64,000 nucleotides of DNA from Manihot esculenta (Eukaryota > Streptophyta > Magnoliopsida > Malpighiales > Euphorbiaceae), in assembly GCF_001659605.2 (NCBI RefSeq), contig NC_035174.2, forward strand, positions 4,962,389-5,026,388, given 5' to 3'. Each line of letters opens with the position of its first letter. Positions within the stretch are counted from its first letter, which is position 1. The notes under the pieces are model-generated. The model was not told where the DNA came from. It did no database searches and saw only the letters and a program-made list of their open reading frames with translations. Shown piece after piece: positions 48,834 to 61,439 of the stretch. The translations under genes were made by a program, and so were the position numbers.

Positions 48834-51302
48834 ATGCAGTCTTTCTGCGGGAGTTTAATTCGGAGACAGAGTTCTTATATTGGTCATTTCAAATCCGCAA
48901 GACCTTGTTTAGCTATTTCTAGCAGTTATTTTCATGGACTAAGCTCGTTGGGGTCCGATTCTTTGGTTCTAGATGAAAATCCTGCTTCGAAGAATCAAAT
49001 CTTCCGGTCATTTCACCATCTTGCTTCTCGCTCTTCTGTGACATCAGTATGTTCTTTCTTCGGATCTTATGCTACTTTTTGATATTTAACATGAAGATAG
49101 GATGGAAAATTTTGAGTCCACTTTGTTTAATTAGCAGTTGATGGCTTCATTGCTCATGGCTATCTAATGTCGTTGCTTTCAATTATATTTAATAATTCTG
49201 GATGTTTGCTTATTGGAAGCTTTATGAGAGATATCAAGCACCTGCTTTTCTCTTTAACATTGCACCTTATGGTTGTTATGACTTTATCTGGAACCGTCTG
49301 AAAAAAGTGTTCTCATTTCCTAGAACAGTTTCTTAAATGAAATCACTTTGAAATTCTTTTCGCAGACAAAAATTGATTATGGAACAGATACATTGATTTT
49401 ATTCAATGGTAACGGTGCAAGTTCTAGGCCCAATTTGTCTTTGAGGGTGGCAGCCGGACCTCCATTCCCCAGTAGGACTATGACAACAGTAGGAAAGTCT
49501 GTTGAATCAGCTTCCAAAGTCCCTTCAACACCTATCACAGATGACGTCCCCCATATCAAATTCAAGAGACTTGATAAAACTGCAAGGCATATAATGCAGG
49601 CATGCATTCTTTTCTCCATATTAAGAGAATATTGCTGACCATAGTTGATTTGTTTCTCTCCCCATCATTATAGCTATTGAGGATTTTATTGTTTGCAGAT
49701 TCTGGACAAGGAAGCAGTGCAGGAGACAAGGGCACAGAGGGAGATACCTGATATAAAGCCGGGTTATATTGTGCAACTCAAAGTGGTATAATATAACTAC
49801 TTTTTGTTATTATTATCTTTTTTTATTTATTAATGTGTTGTTGTTAATTCCTGGGGGATGGTAGACATTTATTTATTTATAAAAATGGTGTTGATAAAAT
49901 TAATTTTCATCTTGATGCTTGATATGACTAGGAAGTACCTGAGAATAAGAGACGTGTGTCAATTGTGAAAGGCATTGTTATAGCAAGGCGTAATGCTGGA
50001 TTAAATACTACCTTTAGATTAAGGAGGCTAGTGGCAGGTGTTGGAGTTGAATCCCTCTTCCCACTGTAAGTACTGTCATATACATTGTTCCACTTGAACC
50101 ATTTATGTATCTATTTTCTTTAGATGCTGCCTTAAACACTCTTCCATTTTGTTCTTTTTATTTTACTTTTCTTTCTGGATGTCTTGTATGCTGCCTCAAT
50201 TTTAACCGAGGATTTTTGTATCTACCACTTAAAGAATATCTTGCAATCTGAAGTTAACGTAACATATTGATGCACATATTTGATTAACAAATTAAATGAC
50301 CAAGTTCTTCATGTTATTCCAAATTTTTAATCGACAACTTGAAGCAAGATATTATTATCTAAGTTTGAAACTGATTTAGGAAGAATTTGTTACTCATGCA
50401 TCTGCTCGATTGATTTTTCATGAAGATAACCTTACATAATGCATAAGTATTTGAGTTTATTTATACTGAAGGTGCATAGAAATGTGGGTTATAAAAAATT
50501 GCTGCTTATGCAGATCTACTCCTATATTCACCTGCAAATACCTGTTGCATTTGGATATTGTTGAAGTTGAACTGCTGTTTAATTCTAATGGTCAAATTTC
50601 TCCAAAATGTGATTGCCTGAGTATTCACTTTGGATTTTGGGTTTATGGTGCATGTGTTCTTTTTTGGCTTATATATTTGATAGTATGAGAAATTACCATA
50701 TATGAGACAAAAGCAGCATATGTATTTAGAAATTAGAATCCTTCCTTCATAGATGCTGACGTCTGTCGACATCTTCCTTTATTATAAAAATAAGGGCGTC
50801 TCCAGTGCACCAGGCTCCCCACCCTGCAAGGATCAGGGAGGTGCATCTATTGTAGAGTGAGGTAGAACTTGACGCAAGAAAATCCATTGCTGTCTTTTGT
50901 TGCATAAGCAACTGGTGAAATGTCATCATCATTTCATTGTTGAATGTAAAACTTAGTATTGAATAAAATAAAGTTGTAGTTCTTGGCGCCATCTGAATGA
51001 TCTTTTGAATAATGTAATATGTATTGTAGATAAGCGATATAATGTAAGATTTAGTGATAGTTTGCAACCTCGCAAGGGAGCGAACAATGTTTCCTCCCCC
51101 CTCCTATTCAAAAAGAGGTTCTTCAGTTGTCAGAATCACTTTTCTTCATTACTACATTCAGCTTCTTTTTATGTTCATATAAATGAATGGTGATTATAGG
51201 TACTCGCCGAACATAAAGGAAATAAAGGTGCTCGAGAAGAAGAAAGTGAGGAGGGCCAAGCTTTACTATCTCAGAGACAAGATGAATGCACTTAAGAAAT
51301 AG
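48834..51302 (+). CDS. Organellar ribosomal protein bL19 (probably mitochondrial)
   Basis: A large-subunit ribosomal protein of bacterial L19 type. Exons 48834-49046, 49366-49599, 49699-49785, 49932-50065 and 51200-51302 keep phase throughout and give 256 residues. The first 120 or so residues are Arg/Ser-rich and lack acidic clusters at the start, fitting an organelle presequence; Arabidopsis relatives are described as mitochondrial. The L19 core shows [55 protein letters not shown] and [13 protein letters not shown]. Intron 2 appears to start with GC instead of GT (AATGCAG then GCATGC); no in-frame GT donor lies nearby. Intron 4 (1.1 kb) contains a SINE-like fragment. A partial copy of this gene lies at the right end of the window. 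Confidence 0.9.
50783..50880 (-). mobile_element. SINE-like fragment in bL19 intron 4
   Basis: CCAGTGCACCAGGCTCCC, CTGCAAGGATCAGGGAGG and TCTATTGTA, in this order, resemble the reverse complement of the 3' body of a widespread plant tRNA-derived SINE (Au type). The tRNA-like head is not recognisable. The match is from memory and the fragment is diverged. Confidence 0.4.
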
Positions 51303-53155
51303 TGTAAAGCTGTATGGTTAATGCAACTTTGCTTTAGAAAGTTGACATGGTCATGCTGATGATAGAAATGCGAGCTTGCATCCTTTTCCGGAATTTGTTG
51401 TTATTCAAGTTTAGTTCCTCTAGGAAATTGTGAGAACTAGGATGGTGAAAATATTTGAGGCTATGCTTTTGGCAGGCGCCACATGCTGTAAAAAGATAGA
51501 AATGTTTTTTACAGCTGTGTCATCACAGAAAGATTCGTACTTTCATATGCTTGGCTTTGGCTTTGGCTTTGGCTTTGGCTTTCTGCTGTTTTATTAATGC
51601 TATCTATTGATTTTCTTTATTGAGCGTGTAATGTAATGGCCTCATTACCTTAGATGCAGTTATATGTCTTGACCTATTCAAGCAAACGTGTGGGTGATGT
51701 CCCTCACAACTTTGAGGCCTTTGGGACCTATTTAACCATTTATGGTTCGAAGAACTGGGATGGCAATATTTGATTCTTGCTGAAATAGAATAATACATCA
51801 TTAAAATTCATATTATATTCAATTATTTATTGTATTATTATTGTATTTATAAGTATATTTTTATTTTAATCCTCTGTAATCTTCCAGTGAAATCTGGTTT
51901 TGGTGTTAATAAGAATGTTCAAGACAGGAGTGAATGCTTGGTTTGAGTTTAACTAGAATGAAGAGGTGGCAAGGACCGGGTGCTATGTTTCCCAGTTTCC
52001 TCTTACTGGCGAGCCGACGTTATGCCTGAGAGAGTATTAATTGCTTTTTGGAGAATATATTTCCATCTTATAAGAACTATCTTTTGTATTCTCGATATAT
52101 ACAACAATTTTCAATGTTACACATCAGTTGATGTGAGCTCCAGTCTGTTGATAATATCTGGTAAAAGAATCTAATTAGCATTCGAAAGAAATAGACATAT
52201 GGAGTCCTAATTAAGATCCTTCACTTTTATTATTTATGATCATATTTTATATCACATCGATCATGTTTACTTTTTTAATTCCCTTTGAATGAGAAATAGG
52301 GAGAGAGAGAAAGAGAGAAATAGATTTTGAGAAAAAAAAATATAAATAGGGAGAAAGAAACAATTAAATATCTTTATCTTTATAAATAAATTTTTATTTA
52401 TACTACTTTAAGTATCACAACTATTTTCTACGATTACAATTGACTATCGAAATTAACCTAATACTTTTTTATTTCTTGCTCATAACACATATCTCTATTT
52501 AATATGTATTAAAAATTAATATAAAAATTACTGTTTAATTTATATTGATTATATTTTGTTAATGTTATGTGAAAAATAAGTAGGAATATCTTTGTAGGAT
52601 GAGGGGTTGGTATACATACAGTTGATTGGTTTAGAGTAGCTAATTTTAAAGTACTTACAATAGAGTTGAGTAATCTCTGGTATGGCATAAGGTTCCCCAA
52701 TTGTGACCTTGAAGTATAGATTCAAGCCACAAGAGAAGCATGGAAAGCTAGCAATCCTTTTTAATGCTGCTAACAGGAGAAGTTTCGTGTATTTTAATTG
52801 AAACCGAATTCATCCCCAAAGCCGAGAATTTTATAGTTCGCACGTAAAAAATGCTTCATTAATTTTTATTTGTTAATTTGCTAATTAGTACCATAATCTT
52901 TCGATGTTGAATTTCTTATGGAAGAGTTGGAAGCCAACAGAGGCCAGGATTTGTGGGCTGCCTATAGGGGCCCCTGTTAACTTGCTATGAGCCGCAGGTA
53001 TTCTGAATGACATTGAACCCTTTGATTTCCGGCCCCAAAATCCACTTTAATTGATGAACAACAGATAACAAAAGTCATCCTCTCCACTCCATTCCATTCC
53101 AATCTACGCTCCCTCTCCGACTCTAAGCTCTCTTGCTCTAATCCCAGAATCTCCC
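51303..53155. other. Intergenic spacer between bL19 and EF-Tu
   Basis: Non-coding. Begins with the bL19 3' UTR, including the hexanucleotide repeat at 51551. GA-rich tract at about 52300-52360. The last 100 bases are a pyrimidine-rich leader for EF-Tu. Confidence 0.55.
51551..51582 (+). repeat. Hexanucleotide microsatellite (TTGGCT)5
   Basis: Five perfect TTGGCT units plus two bases, in or just after the bL19 3' UTR. Confidence 0.95.
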
Positions 53156-54643
53156 ATGGCAATTTCAGCCTCGGCCACGGCCACGGCCTCCACCACCTCT
53201 AAATTAGCTTACCCTCATCCTCACCCCTGTCCTCGTGCGTCGCCTTCCTCCTCCATCACTTTCTCCTTATCCCCTTCCTCTTTCCTTACACAACCAGCTA
53301 AGTTAACTCCCAAAACCCTTCTCTCCTCTTCCTTCATTTCCCCTTTCCTCTCCTCCACCTCCCCGTCATCCTCCACAGCCATTAGTACCAGCCGCCGCTC
53401 CTTCACCGTCCGTGCTGCCCGAGGGAAATTCGAGAGGAAGAAACCCCATGTTAACATTGGAACTATCGGCCACGTCGACCATGGGAAGACCACTCTTACA
53501 GCTGCCCTCACCATGGCTTTAGCCGCTACTGGCAACAGTGCGCCCAAGAAATACGATGAAATTGACGCCGCTCCTGAGGAACGCGCCCGTGGTATTACCA
53601 TCAATACGGCCACCGTTGAGTACGAGACCGAGTCGCGCCATTATGCCCACGTGGACTGCCCTGGTCACGCTGATTATGTGAAAAATATGATTACTGGTGC
53701 TGCTCAAATGGACGGCGCTATCCTTGTCGTCTCGGGCGCCGACGGTCCCATGCCCCAAACCAAGGAGCACATCTTGCTGGCAAAACAAGTTGGAGTTCCC
53801 AACATGGTTGTTTTTCTGAATAAACAGGACCAGGTGGACGACGAGGAGCTTTTGCAACTAGTGGAATTAGAGGTGCGTGAGTTACTGTCGTCTTATGAGT
53901 TTCCTGGTGATGACATACCCATAACTTCTGGCTCCGCGCTTTTGGCTTTGGAGGCTTTGATGGCTAATCCGAACATTAAGCGCGGAGAGAATGAATGGGT
54001 CGATAAGATTTATGAACTCATGGATTCTGTGGATGGCTACATTCCCATTCCCCAAAGGCAAACTGATTTACCATTTTTGCTTGCTATTGAAGATGTGTTT
54101 TCAATTACTGGTCGTGGTACTGTTGCCACAGGCAGGGTTGAAAGGGGAACTATTAAGGTGGGTGATACCGTAGATATTGTGGGCTTAAGGGAAACTAGGA
54201 ATACTACGGTGACCGGAGTTGAAATGTTTCAAAAGATTTTGGACGATGCCATGGCTGGTGATAATGTGGGATTGCTGTTGAGAGGCGTCCAAAAGGCTGA
54301 TATTCAGAGAGGAATGGTCTTGGCTAAACCTGGCACAATTACTCCACATACTAAGTTCTCAGCCATTGTTTATGTGTTGAAGAAGGAAGAGGGCGGTAGG
54401 CATTCACCATTTTTCGCTGGTTATAGGCCTCAATTTTACATGAGGACCACTGATGTCACTGGCAAGGTGACCACCATTATGAATGATAAGGATGAGGAGT
54501 CAAAGATGGTTATGCCTGGTGATCGTGTGAAGATGATTGTGGAGCTTATTGTGCCTGTGGCTTGTGAACAAGGGATGAGGTTTGCTATCAGAGAAGGAGG
54601 GAAGACAGTTGGAGCTGGTGTTATTCAGTCCATCATTGAGTAG
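53156..54643 (+). CDS. TUFA: Chloroplast elongation factor Tu
   Basis: A plastid translation GTPase that delivers aminoacyl-tRNA to the ribosome. It is a single exon of 495 residues. Residues 1 to about 87 are Ser/Thr/Pro-rich with few acids, a typical transit peptide, ending near [19 protein letters not shown] motifs: GHVDHGKT (105-112), RGITINT (145-151), DCPGHADY (167-174), NKQD (222-225) and SGSAL (258-262). The second and third barrel domains follow with [29 protein letters not shown] and the C-terminal [16 protein letters not shown]. An intronless nuclear tuf gene is usual for land plants. No odd residue was seen. Confidence 0.97.
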   Translation: MAISASATATASTTSKLAYPHPHPCPRASPSSSITFSLSPSSFLTQPAKLTPKTLLSSSFISPFLSSTSPSSSTAISTSRRSFTVRAARGKFERKKPHVNIGTIGHVDHGKTTLTAALTMALAATGNSAPKKYDEIDAAPEERARGITINTATVEYETESRHYAHVDCPGHADYVKNMITGAAQMDGAILVVSGADGPMPQTKEHILLAKQVGVPNMVVFLNKQDQVDDEELLQLVELEVRELLSSYEFPGDDIPITSGSALLALEALMANPNIKRGENEWVDKIYELMDSVDGYIPIPQRQTDLPFLLAIEDVFSITGRGTVATGRVERGTIKVGDTVDIVGLRETRNTTVTGVEMFQKILDDAMAGDNVGLLLRGVQKADIQRGMVLAKPGTITPHTKFSAIVYVLKKEEGGRHSPFFAGYRPQFYMRTTDVTGKVTTIMNDKDEESKMVMPGDRVKMIVELIVPVACEQGMRFAIREGGKTVGAGVIQSIIE

Positions 54644-56090
54644 ATACTTTAAAATGCGCTAGATTTTTTCTATGGTGTTGAACTTTATCTTCTCAGATTT
54701 GTGCAATTAGTTTCACTGTTTCAGCAAAACTTTTCAAAGCCAGGAAAAAACCGAACTTTCAGCGTATTATAGCTGTTTTAATTTTGTCAATTTTCCCTTA
54801 ATTTTACATGAAGGGCTATTATGCCTCTTCTTAGCCATCAGGGGACCAGGTTGTTGTAAGTCGGCAGATGCATCATTTGTTTAGTATTATCTACTCAACC
54901 GAATCAATGTGGTTAAGAATACTGCAGTTGGGTATTGAGATCCCAGTACAGCCGCTGATTGAGTTAAACAGGGAAATCGAAGTACCGGTTTCTTGCACAT
55001 TCTCAACTGTTTCCTCGCCTAACTATATTTGTATAATGCTGAAGTAGAAAATAAAATCAATTTATATTTGCAATTTATAGATTTCATGAACTTAGTAACC
55101 CCTTAAATATCTCAAAAAGCAAAGGTTCACCAATATCTGGTGAATTTTATGTTCTGGAGACCGCAGTGAAGGCTAGCATTAGCAAAGTATTAACTGATCA
55201 GTTTTCTACTCGGTATTCATTAGATAAATGTAGTTTTTAAAGAAGCTACATACATGTAGAGGCATTAAATACGAGGTGTGTTTGATTCCCCACTTCTTTG
55301 CCGTTCACTATCCACTCCAGGAATATTATTCCTAGTATATCTTTCCTAAAACCATGTTCCTGTAATGAACACCCCCCCCCCCCCAAAAAAAAAAAAAAAA
55401 AAAAAACTAGATGTTGCATCATTCCTAGGTGGTAAACGATGAGTGATGCAATTTTTTTTGTATATTCACGTGGAAAACTAAGAAAGCTTTAGAAGATGGT
55501 TTGAGGAAATCAACTGTTGAACAAATGCTGCTCTCAGCCCACTGCTTCACCTCCATCACGTGAATATATCGCAGTGCTGCAAATAAGATATGCAATTAGC
55601 GTTATCCCATTATCTAATTTGCTAAATAGATAAACACAGCCAATCTTTTCATTTGTAATTCGTAAAGGCATCCCCAAATATTCAAAACCTCCAATCAGTG
55701 AAACAATCAAAGTAAATTGAAACAAAAATCTCATTCATCATTCCTCAAAATTCCATCAACTTCTAATCTCGATCTCCATAATGGAAAGGCAGTGAACAGT
55801 GCAACAGAAACAACTGCGCCATACACAAGCTTGCTTCACCATGTAGTTCAGTCAAAGGATGCATCACAAACCTTACTCAAGCACATGTACATCAAACGAC
55901 ATATGACAAGGAATATTTATGAAAATGAGCATCATTATGCTGGCAGATTGATAACTAACATTATTCAATCATTAATGACATGTAATGTTGTTATGCATGT
56001 AAAGATGGAAGGCAAAAAAATATAACCAGCAGGATTGTTGTTTCTTAACTGGTTTCCTCACCTCCCGCTAATTAAATAGAAAAATACACA
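54644..56090. other. Intergenic spacer with a C13A22 tract
   Basis: EF-Tu 3' UTR then spacer. A run of 13 C followed directly by 22 A lies at 55372-55406. No convincing coding frame; 55534-55576 could be an exon of the right-hand minus-strand gene but is too short to claim. Confidence 0.5.
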
Positions 56091-56095
56091 AGGTC

Positions 56096-56498
56096 CAGAG
56101 GAAAGGGGATTGACGATTGATGTGATCAATAGAGGATAAAATTAATTATCTAAATTTGGACGATACTGAAATTAAATAACATACTAGATAGTTAAAAAAT
56201 ATTGCTCACTGAAACTAGCAAATTGGATTTAAGAACTGACGACTTTATTTAGAGATTGTAATATATCTGATAGTCTGATATGCTATTCACTTCAGTACAC
56301 TGAATAATGACTCAATACATTTTGAATAGACATTACAAAGAAACTAATAAAATAAAAATGAGAAAATACTGCCACTACAGTGAATGTGGCTTGACTCAAT
56401 AACATATAAGGAAATAAAATCTAAAAAATCTGAACAGAAAACAACTGATAAAGACTAAACCAAACTGACGTAGGCTAATTTTAAATCAATCTTCAACA
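56096..56498 (-). repeat. 3' LTR of the old copia element
   Basis: About 403 bp, aligned with 60876-61252 by shared words such as TTTAAATCAATCTTCAACA, TTGACTCAATAACA and CATTACAAAGAAACTAATAA. Confidence 0.85.
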
Positions 56499-56591
56499 CA
56501 CTCCTCTGATTTAAAATTGCACGCTCGAAGTTAATTTCAGAAATAGACATGCTTATCTTGAGAAAATGACTTTGTAAGAATATCTGTCACT

Positions 56592-56674
56592 TGATCATTT
56601 ATACTGCAATGGTGTAATGAAGTCATCCTTGATCATTTATACTGCCATAGTGTAATGAAGTCATCCCTGTGCCA
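56592..56674. repeat. Short tandem duplication inside the copia remnant
   Basis: TTGATCATTTATACTGC followed by a GTGTAATGAAGTCATCC-like stretch occurs twice in succession. Confidence 0.7.
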
Positions 56675-56689
56675 CAGCATCACGAATAA

Positions 56690-59600
56690 AGTGAACTCAA
56701 ATGTCTATATGCTTTGTTCTTCCATGAAAAGCTGGATTTTTAGACATTGCAATTGCTACTTTATTGTTACAATAAATCTCAGTTGCTCCATCTTGTTCTT
56801 GCCATAAGTATGCAAGAATTCTTCTTAACCAAATTACTTGACATGCTGATGCAGTTACAACTACATATTTTGCTTTTGATGAGGACAAGGCTGTTGTATT
56901 TTGTTTTTTAGAACTCCAACAAATAGCTGCTAACCCAAAGTTAAACATATAGCTTGAGGTACTTCTTCTGTCCTCTAAACATCCCGCTCAATCACTATCA
57001 CTGAAACCAAACAGTATAAAGTTTGCAGTTTTTGTATACAACAACCCAAAATTAATAGTACCAGCTACATAATGCAAGATTCTTTTTGCAGCTCCAAGAT
57101 GATGCTTTAAAGATAGTGCATGAACCTGAAAATTACCCCAACTGAAAAGGTAATGTTAGGTCTTGTATGCATCAAGTAAATTAGGTCACCAACCGTACTT
57201 CTAAAATAACTTGCATTAGCTAGTTCAGTTCTATCATCAACCTGTAACTTCTCATTTAAATTCATGAGAGTAGCTGTAGTCTTACAATTCAACATATTAA
57301 ACTCTTAAGTAAATCAATTGCATATTTCCTTTGAAACACGAGGATTCCATCTTCAACTTTCTTGACTTGTAATCTAAGAAAATAATGTAACAACCCCAAA
57401 TTTGACATTTCAAACTTTTTCTCTAACTTGAACTCATTAATTAGAGAAGAAGAAGAACCCATATATATCATACCATCAACATAAAGGTAAACAATAAGAT
57501 CATTTGTACCTTGCCTCTTTAAGTAGAGAGTGGGTTCATTCTTACTTCGTTCAAAACTATTCTGCAAAAAATAGCTATCTATTTTGTTGTACCATGCTTT
57601 AAGCTCATACAATACCTTTTTTAGCTTATACACTTGCTGTTCTTTCCCACAAATAACAAAACCTTCAAGTTGAGACACGTACACATCCTCTTCTAACTCT
57701 CCATTTAGGAATGCAGATTTGACATCAAATTGGTAGATTGGCCAATTTCATTGAGCAGCTAAGGTTAAAAGAGTTCTCAACCGTTTCAAACTGTGCAACG
57801 GGAGAGGTGTTATAGTAATCCACACCTTGTTGCTATGAATAGCCTTTTACTACAAGTCGAGCTTTTCATTTTTGAATGTTGCCATCTGCTTAAAACTTTG
57901 TTCTAAAGACCCATTTGATACCAATGGCTTTCTTGTTTTTAAGAAGATCCACCATTTCCCAAGTTTCATTCCCTTGAATTGCTGCAATTTCATCTTTCAT
58001 AGTATTGTGCCACTCTTCTTTTTCCGAGTCTCATAAATTTCAGCCAATGATTTGAATCTTCTAGGAGGAGTTTCATCTTCAGATGAAGATGAGATTGCTG
58101 AAATTGGAGAAGTAGCTTGCTATATTTAAATAGGTAGAGAATCTGCTTGTCGTATTTCAACTGAACTTTCAATCTATACACTGTCTGGATTTTCTTGCTA
58201 AGGCCAACTTGCTTCTTTATCAAAGACAACATTCTTGCTCACAATTACTTTGCCACTAATAGAATTATACAGCCTAATTAAATACAATAACCAACAAAAA
58301 TACATTTTATTGATTTATCATCAACTTTGCTACAATTATGAGAATCAATTAAAGCATAGGCAATACAATAAAAAATTTTCAAATGGCTCACGGGCTCATC
58401 GAGGGTCTTCTAACACTCCAAGTTTCAAATGGTGTTTTGTTCAAAACAGTTTTTGTTGGTAATAAATTTAGCAAACGATAGTTGCAATACTTTCTGTTAA
58501 AAAATCATCTGATAATCCCTTGGCTTTTAACAAACTTCTTGTCATTTCCACCATCGTGCGATTCTTTCGTTCAGCTACTTCATTTTGCTCTGGCGTATAT
58601 GGAGCTGTTAATTCTATATGATTAAATTCATGGGACACGAACTCTCCTTCTCTATCGATTTGAAGTGTTTTTACACTTTGCCCACTTTGCTTCTCAGCAA
58701 ATGCCTTGAATTTCTTGAAAACCACAAAATTTTTGACTTGGATTGCAGAAAATACACCTAGCTCATTCAGCTGAAATCATCTGTGAACAATAAAAAATAT
58801 CTGCTCCCACCAAAAGACTGCGTTTTCATGGGACAACACAAGTCAGCATGCACAATCTCAAGACATTCAGTTGCTCTTCTAGACTTTCCCATAGGAAACG
58901 ATTTTTTATATTGTTTCTCATAAATACACCTTTCACACAAATCTAGAGACTCTATTTTAGGTAACTCAAAAACTATTTGTCTTTTACTCAACAACTGGAG
59001 ACCCTTTACATACAGATACCCATACCATAAGTGCCACAACATGGATTCACTGCTCTCTTTGACAATAAGAGCATGATTATTCTCAATACTAGAGATTTCA
59101 AGAGGAAACAACTTATTTTTAGACATGGAAACAATGACTATAATCTAATCTGATTTTTCATCTCTAATTTCACATGATCCATCATCAAATAAAACAGAAT
59201 ATCCACTACCCATGAGTTGCTCAATTCTCAACAAATTCCGTGTTAAACTTGGAATGAAATAAACATTGTGCAGGAGCTTTATATTATGTTGTTATTTTTA
59301 ATTGCTACGATACCTTTGCCTTCAACTTGCATTTCCTTATCATCATTGTTAAACTTGGGCCACCCCTAACTCACTCCAAAAACTAGTTTAAGGGGAGGAG
59401 TGCCTATGGCCAATATAAGGAGCACATTACCCCTTTCCACAACCGATGTGGGATTCAACAATCACCAAGCCTCACTGTCAACTTGTATGACTCATCAAAC
59501 TCTTTGAACAATGACCTTATGCCAGTCATGTAATTAGAGCATCCACTATCTAAAAACCAAATATCACCTGAAGTTATTCTACTATCTTCATAAGCCATGA

Positions 59601-60828
59601 ACAACTTGGTCTCCTCTTCCTCTTCTGCATAATTAGCTTGTTGATTTTGTTTCCAACAATCTGTTTTTACATGCCCATATTTTTTGCAATAATAACATTG
59701 AATACTGCTTTTGCTAGTTCCCTGATTCTCTGTTCTTTGTTTATGCTGCTCATTTTTTGGCTCATCTCCTATACTATGATCGTTTCTGCCACGACCTCCT
59801 CTACCTCTGTATCCTCCTTTTTCACGTCCTCTGCTAGCTGCTTCACCTTTTACATGAAAGGCTTTCTCTTCATTCTTTTCATTTGATTTGTATAATCTCG
59901 TTTCATGATATTATAAGGATCCCATCAATTCATCAAATAAGTATGTGGCCAAGTCTTTAGACTCTTCAATGGCTATCACAACATGATCAAACTTTGTACT
60001 TAAAGTCCTTAACACCTTTGCAACAACAGTTTGATCCAAGATTTATTCTCTATAAGACCTCATTTGATTAACAATTGCAGTTACTCTTAAGAGAAAATCT
60101 TTCACTGTCTCTCCACTCTTCATTTGCAAGGTTTTGAAATCACGACGAAGGAATTGAAATTTAATCGTGATTACCTTAGAAGCGCCTTGGTACGCCGTCT
60201 GCAAGGTCGCCCAAGCATTTTTAGTAGTAGTTGTTGTTATTTTTAAAAAAACTGACTCGTGCACAACTTGCTAAATGAAGAATAATGCTTTGGAATCCTT
60301 CTTCTTAGTTTCCTTCAACCTGGTCTCTTCATCTGCGTCAGGATAGTAGGATACCCTTTCTCAACCAAGTCCCATAATCTTGAGACTTAAACAGAATTAT
60401 CATTTGGATACTCCTAAATTCGTTTTCACCTTTGAAACAAGAATTGCTGGTTGAGAAATACTCACAGCGTTGTCGTTTGATGCCATGAGTTAACGCCTAA
60501 TTTTCTGAATGAACGAGGCTCTAATACCACTTTTGTTGGGGAAAGGGGATTGATGATTGCAAAAAACAGAGAATAAAATTAGTTATCTAAATTCGGAAAA
60601 TGCTGAAATTTGGTTTATAGCTAACTATTAGTTATCTAAATTCGGACAATGCTGAAATTCGGACAATGCTGGTCTCTTCATCTGCGTCAGGATACCCTTT
60701 CTCAACCAAGTCCCATAATCTTGAGACTTAAATAGAATTATCATCTGGATACTCCTGAATTCGTTTTCACCTTTGAAAACAAGAATTGCCGATTGAGAAA
60801 TACTCATAGCATTGCCGTTTGATGCCAT
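56690..60828 (-). pseudogene. Copia gag-pol remnant
   Basis: Fragments in minus-strand order: gag start MASNGNAMSISQSA (60828), gag core (60043-60264), pre-integrase with LWHLWYGYL and CERCIYEKQ (58767-59126), integrase core with QIDREGEFVSHEF and PYTPEQNEVAERKNRTM (58468-58725), reverse transcriptase (57289-57684) and RNase H (56697-56948). The reverse transcriptase active site reads YLYVDG, so the second catalytic Asp of YVDD is lost. RNase H has SSKAKY where SSEAEY is usual. Several frame changes separate the pieces. Confidence 0.88.
59347..59460 (-). mobile_element. Solo LTR of a TRIM-like element
   Basis: 114 bp, TGTTAAACTTGGGCC to GTGGGATTCAACA on the plus strand, flanked by ATCAT (59342-59346) and ATCAC (59461-59465), a one-mismatch 5-bp duplication. 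It matches the LTRs of the TRIM at 61709-61978 and interrupts the old copia element, so it is younger than that element. Confidence 0.8.
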
Positions 60829-60875
60829 GAGTTAACGCCTAATGTTTTGAACGAACGAGGCTCTGATACCACTTT
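60298..60875 (-). repeat. Tandem duplication of LTR edge, primer site and gag start
   Basis: The block from GGTCTCTTCATCTGCGTCAG through the gag start, a GGCTCTAATACCA primer-site copy (about 60508) and about 120 bases of LTR (about 60534-60655) is followed by a second copy of the same order (from 60671), which ends in the real primer site and full LTR. Confidence 0.8.
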
Positions 60876-61252
60876 TGTTAGGGAAAGGGGATTGGTGATC
60901 GCAAAGAACGGAGGATAAAATTAGTTATCTAAATTCGGACGATGCTGAAATTCGATTTATAGTTAACTGAAACTAGCAAACTGAATTTGAGAATTGACGA
61001 CTTTATTCAGAGATTGCAATATATCTGACAGTTCGATCTGCTATTCACTTTAGTACACTGCAATAATGGCTCAGTACCTTTTAAATAGGCATTACAAAGA
61101 AACTAATAAAACAGAATGAGAAAATTCTGTCACTGGCTTGACTCAATAACAGACAAGAAAATAGAACCTAAAAAATCTGAACTGAAAATAACTAACAAAA
61201 ACTAAATCAAACTAACGTTAACCATGTACTAATTTTAAATCAATCTTCAACA
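60876..61252 (-). repeat. 5' LTR of the old copia element
   Basis: 377 bp. On the plus strand it runs from TGTTAGGGAAAGGGG to AATCTTCAACA and is followed by the AGGTC duplication. Confidence 0.87.
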
Positions 61253-61439
61253 AGGTCAACCAACAAGAAAAGGAAGTGCAAGACAAAAGTTAACGTGATT
61301 CAAATCTAAAATGAAAAGATAATACATATGAAAGGGAAATTATCTTTACAATTCAAGAAAGAACCACAACTTAGTGTCTGAATTTGGTGGTCTGAAACCA
61401 AGAAACAGTATGTGTCACGATGCCATGTGAAGAGCATAC

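Larger units (their letters stand above)
56096..61252 (-). mobile_element. Old Ty1-copia retrotransposon, degenerate
   Basis: The 5-bp duplication AGGTC flanks the element (56091-56095 and 61253-61257). LTRs, read on the minus strand, start TGTTGAAGATTGATTT: the 5' LTR is 60876-61252 and the 3' LTR 56096-56498, visibly diverged from each other. The tRNA-Met primer-binding site is at 60859-60871 and a short purine tract abuts the 3' LTR. Gag, integrase, reverse transcriptase and RNase H remnants follow in copia order, probably Tork branch. Many stops and frameshifts, an inserted solo LTR (59347-59460) and a duplicated 5' end make it dead. Confidence 0.9.

Noticed and set aside
55534..55576. 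Last exon of the unrecognised minus-strand gene
   Set aside because: Phase and acceptor fit, but it is only 43 bases, lies beyond a 5.2-kb transposon, and two nearer candidates fit as well.
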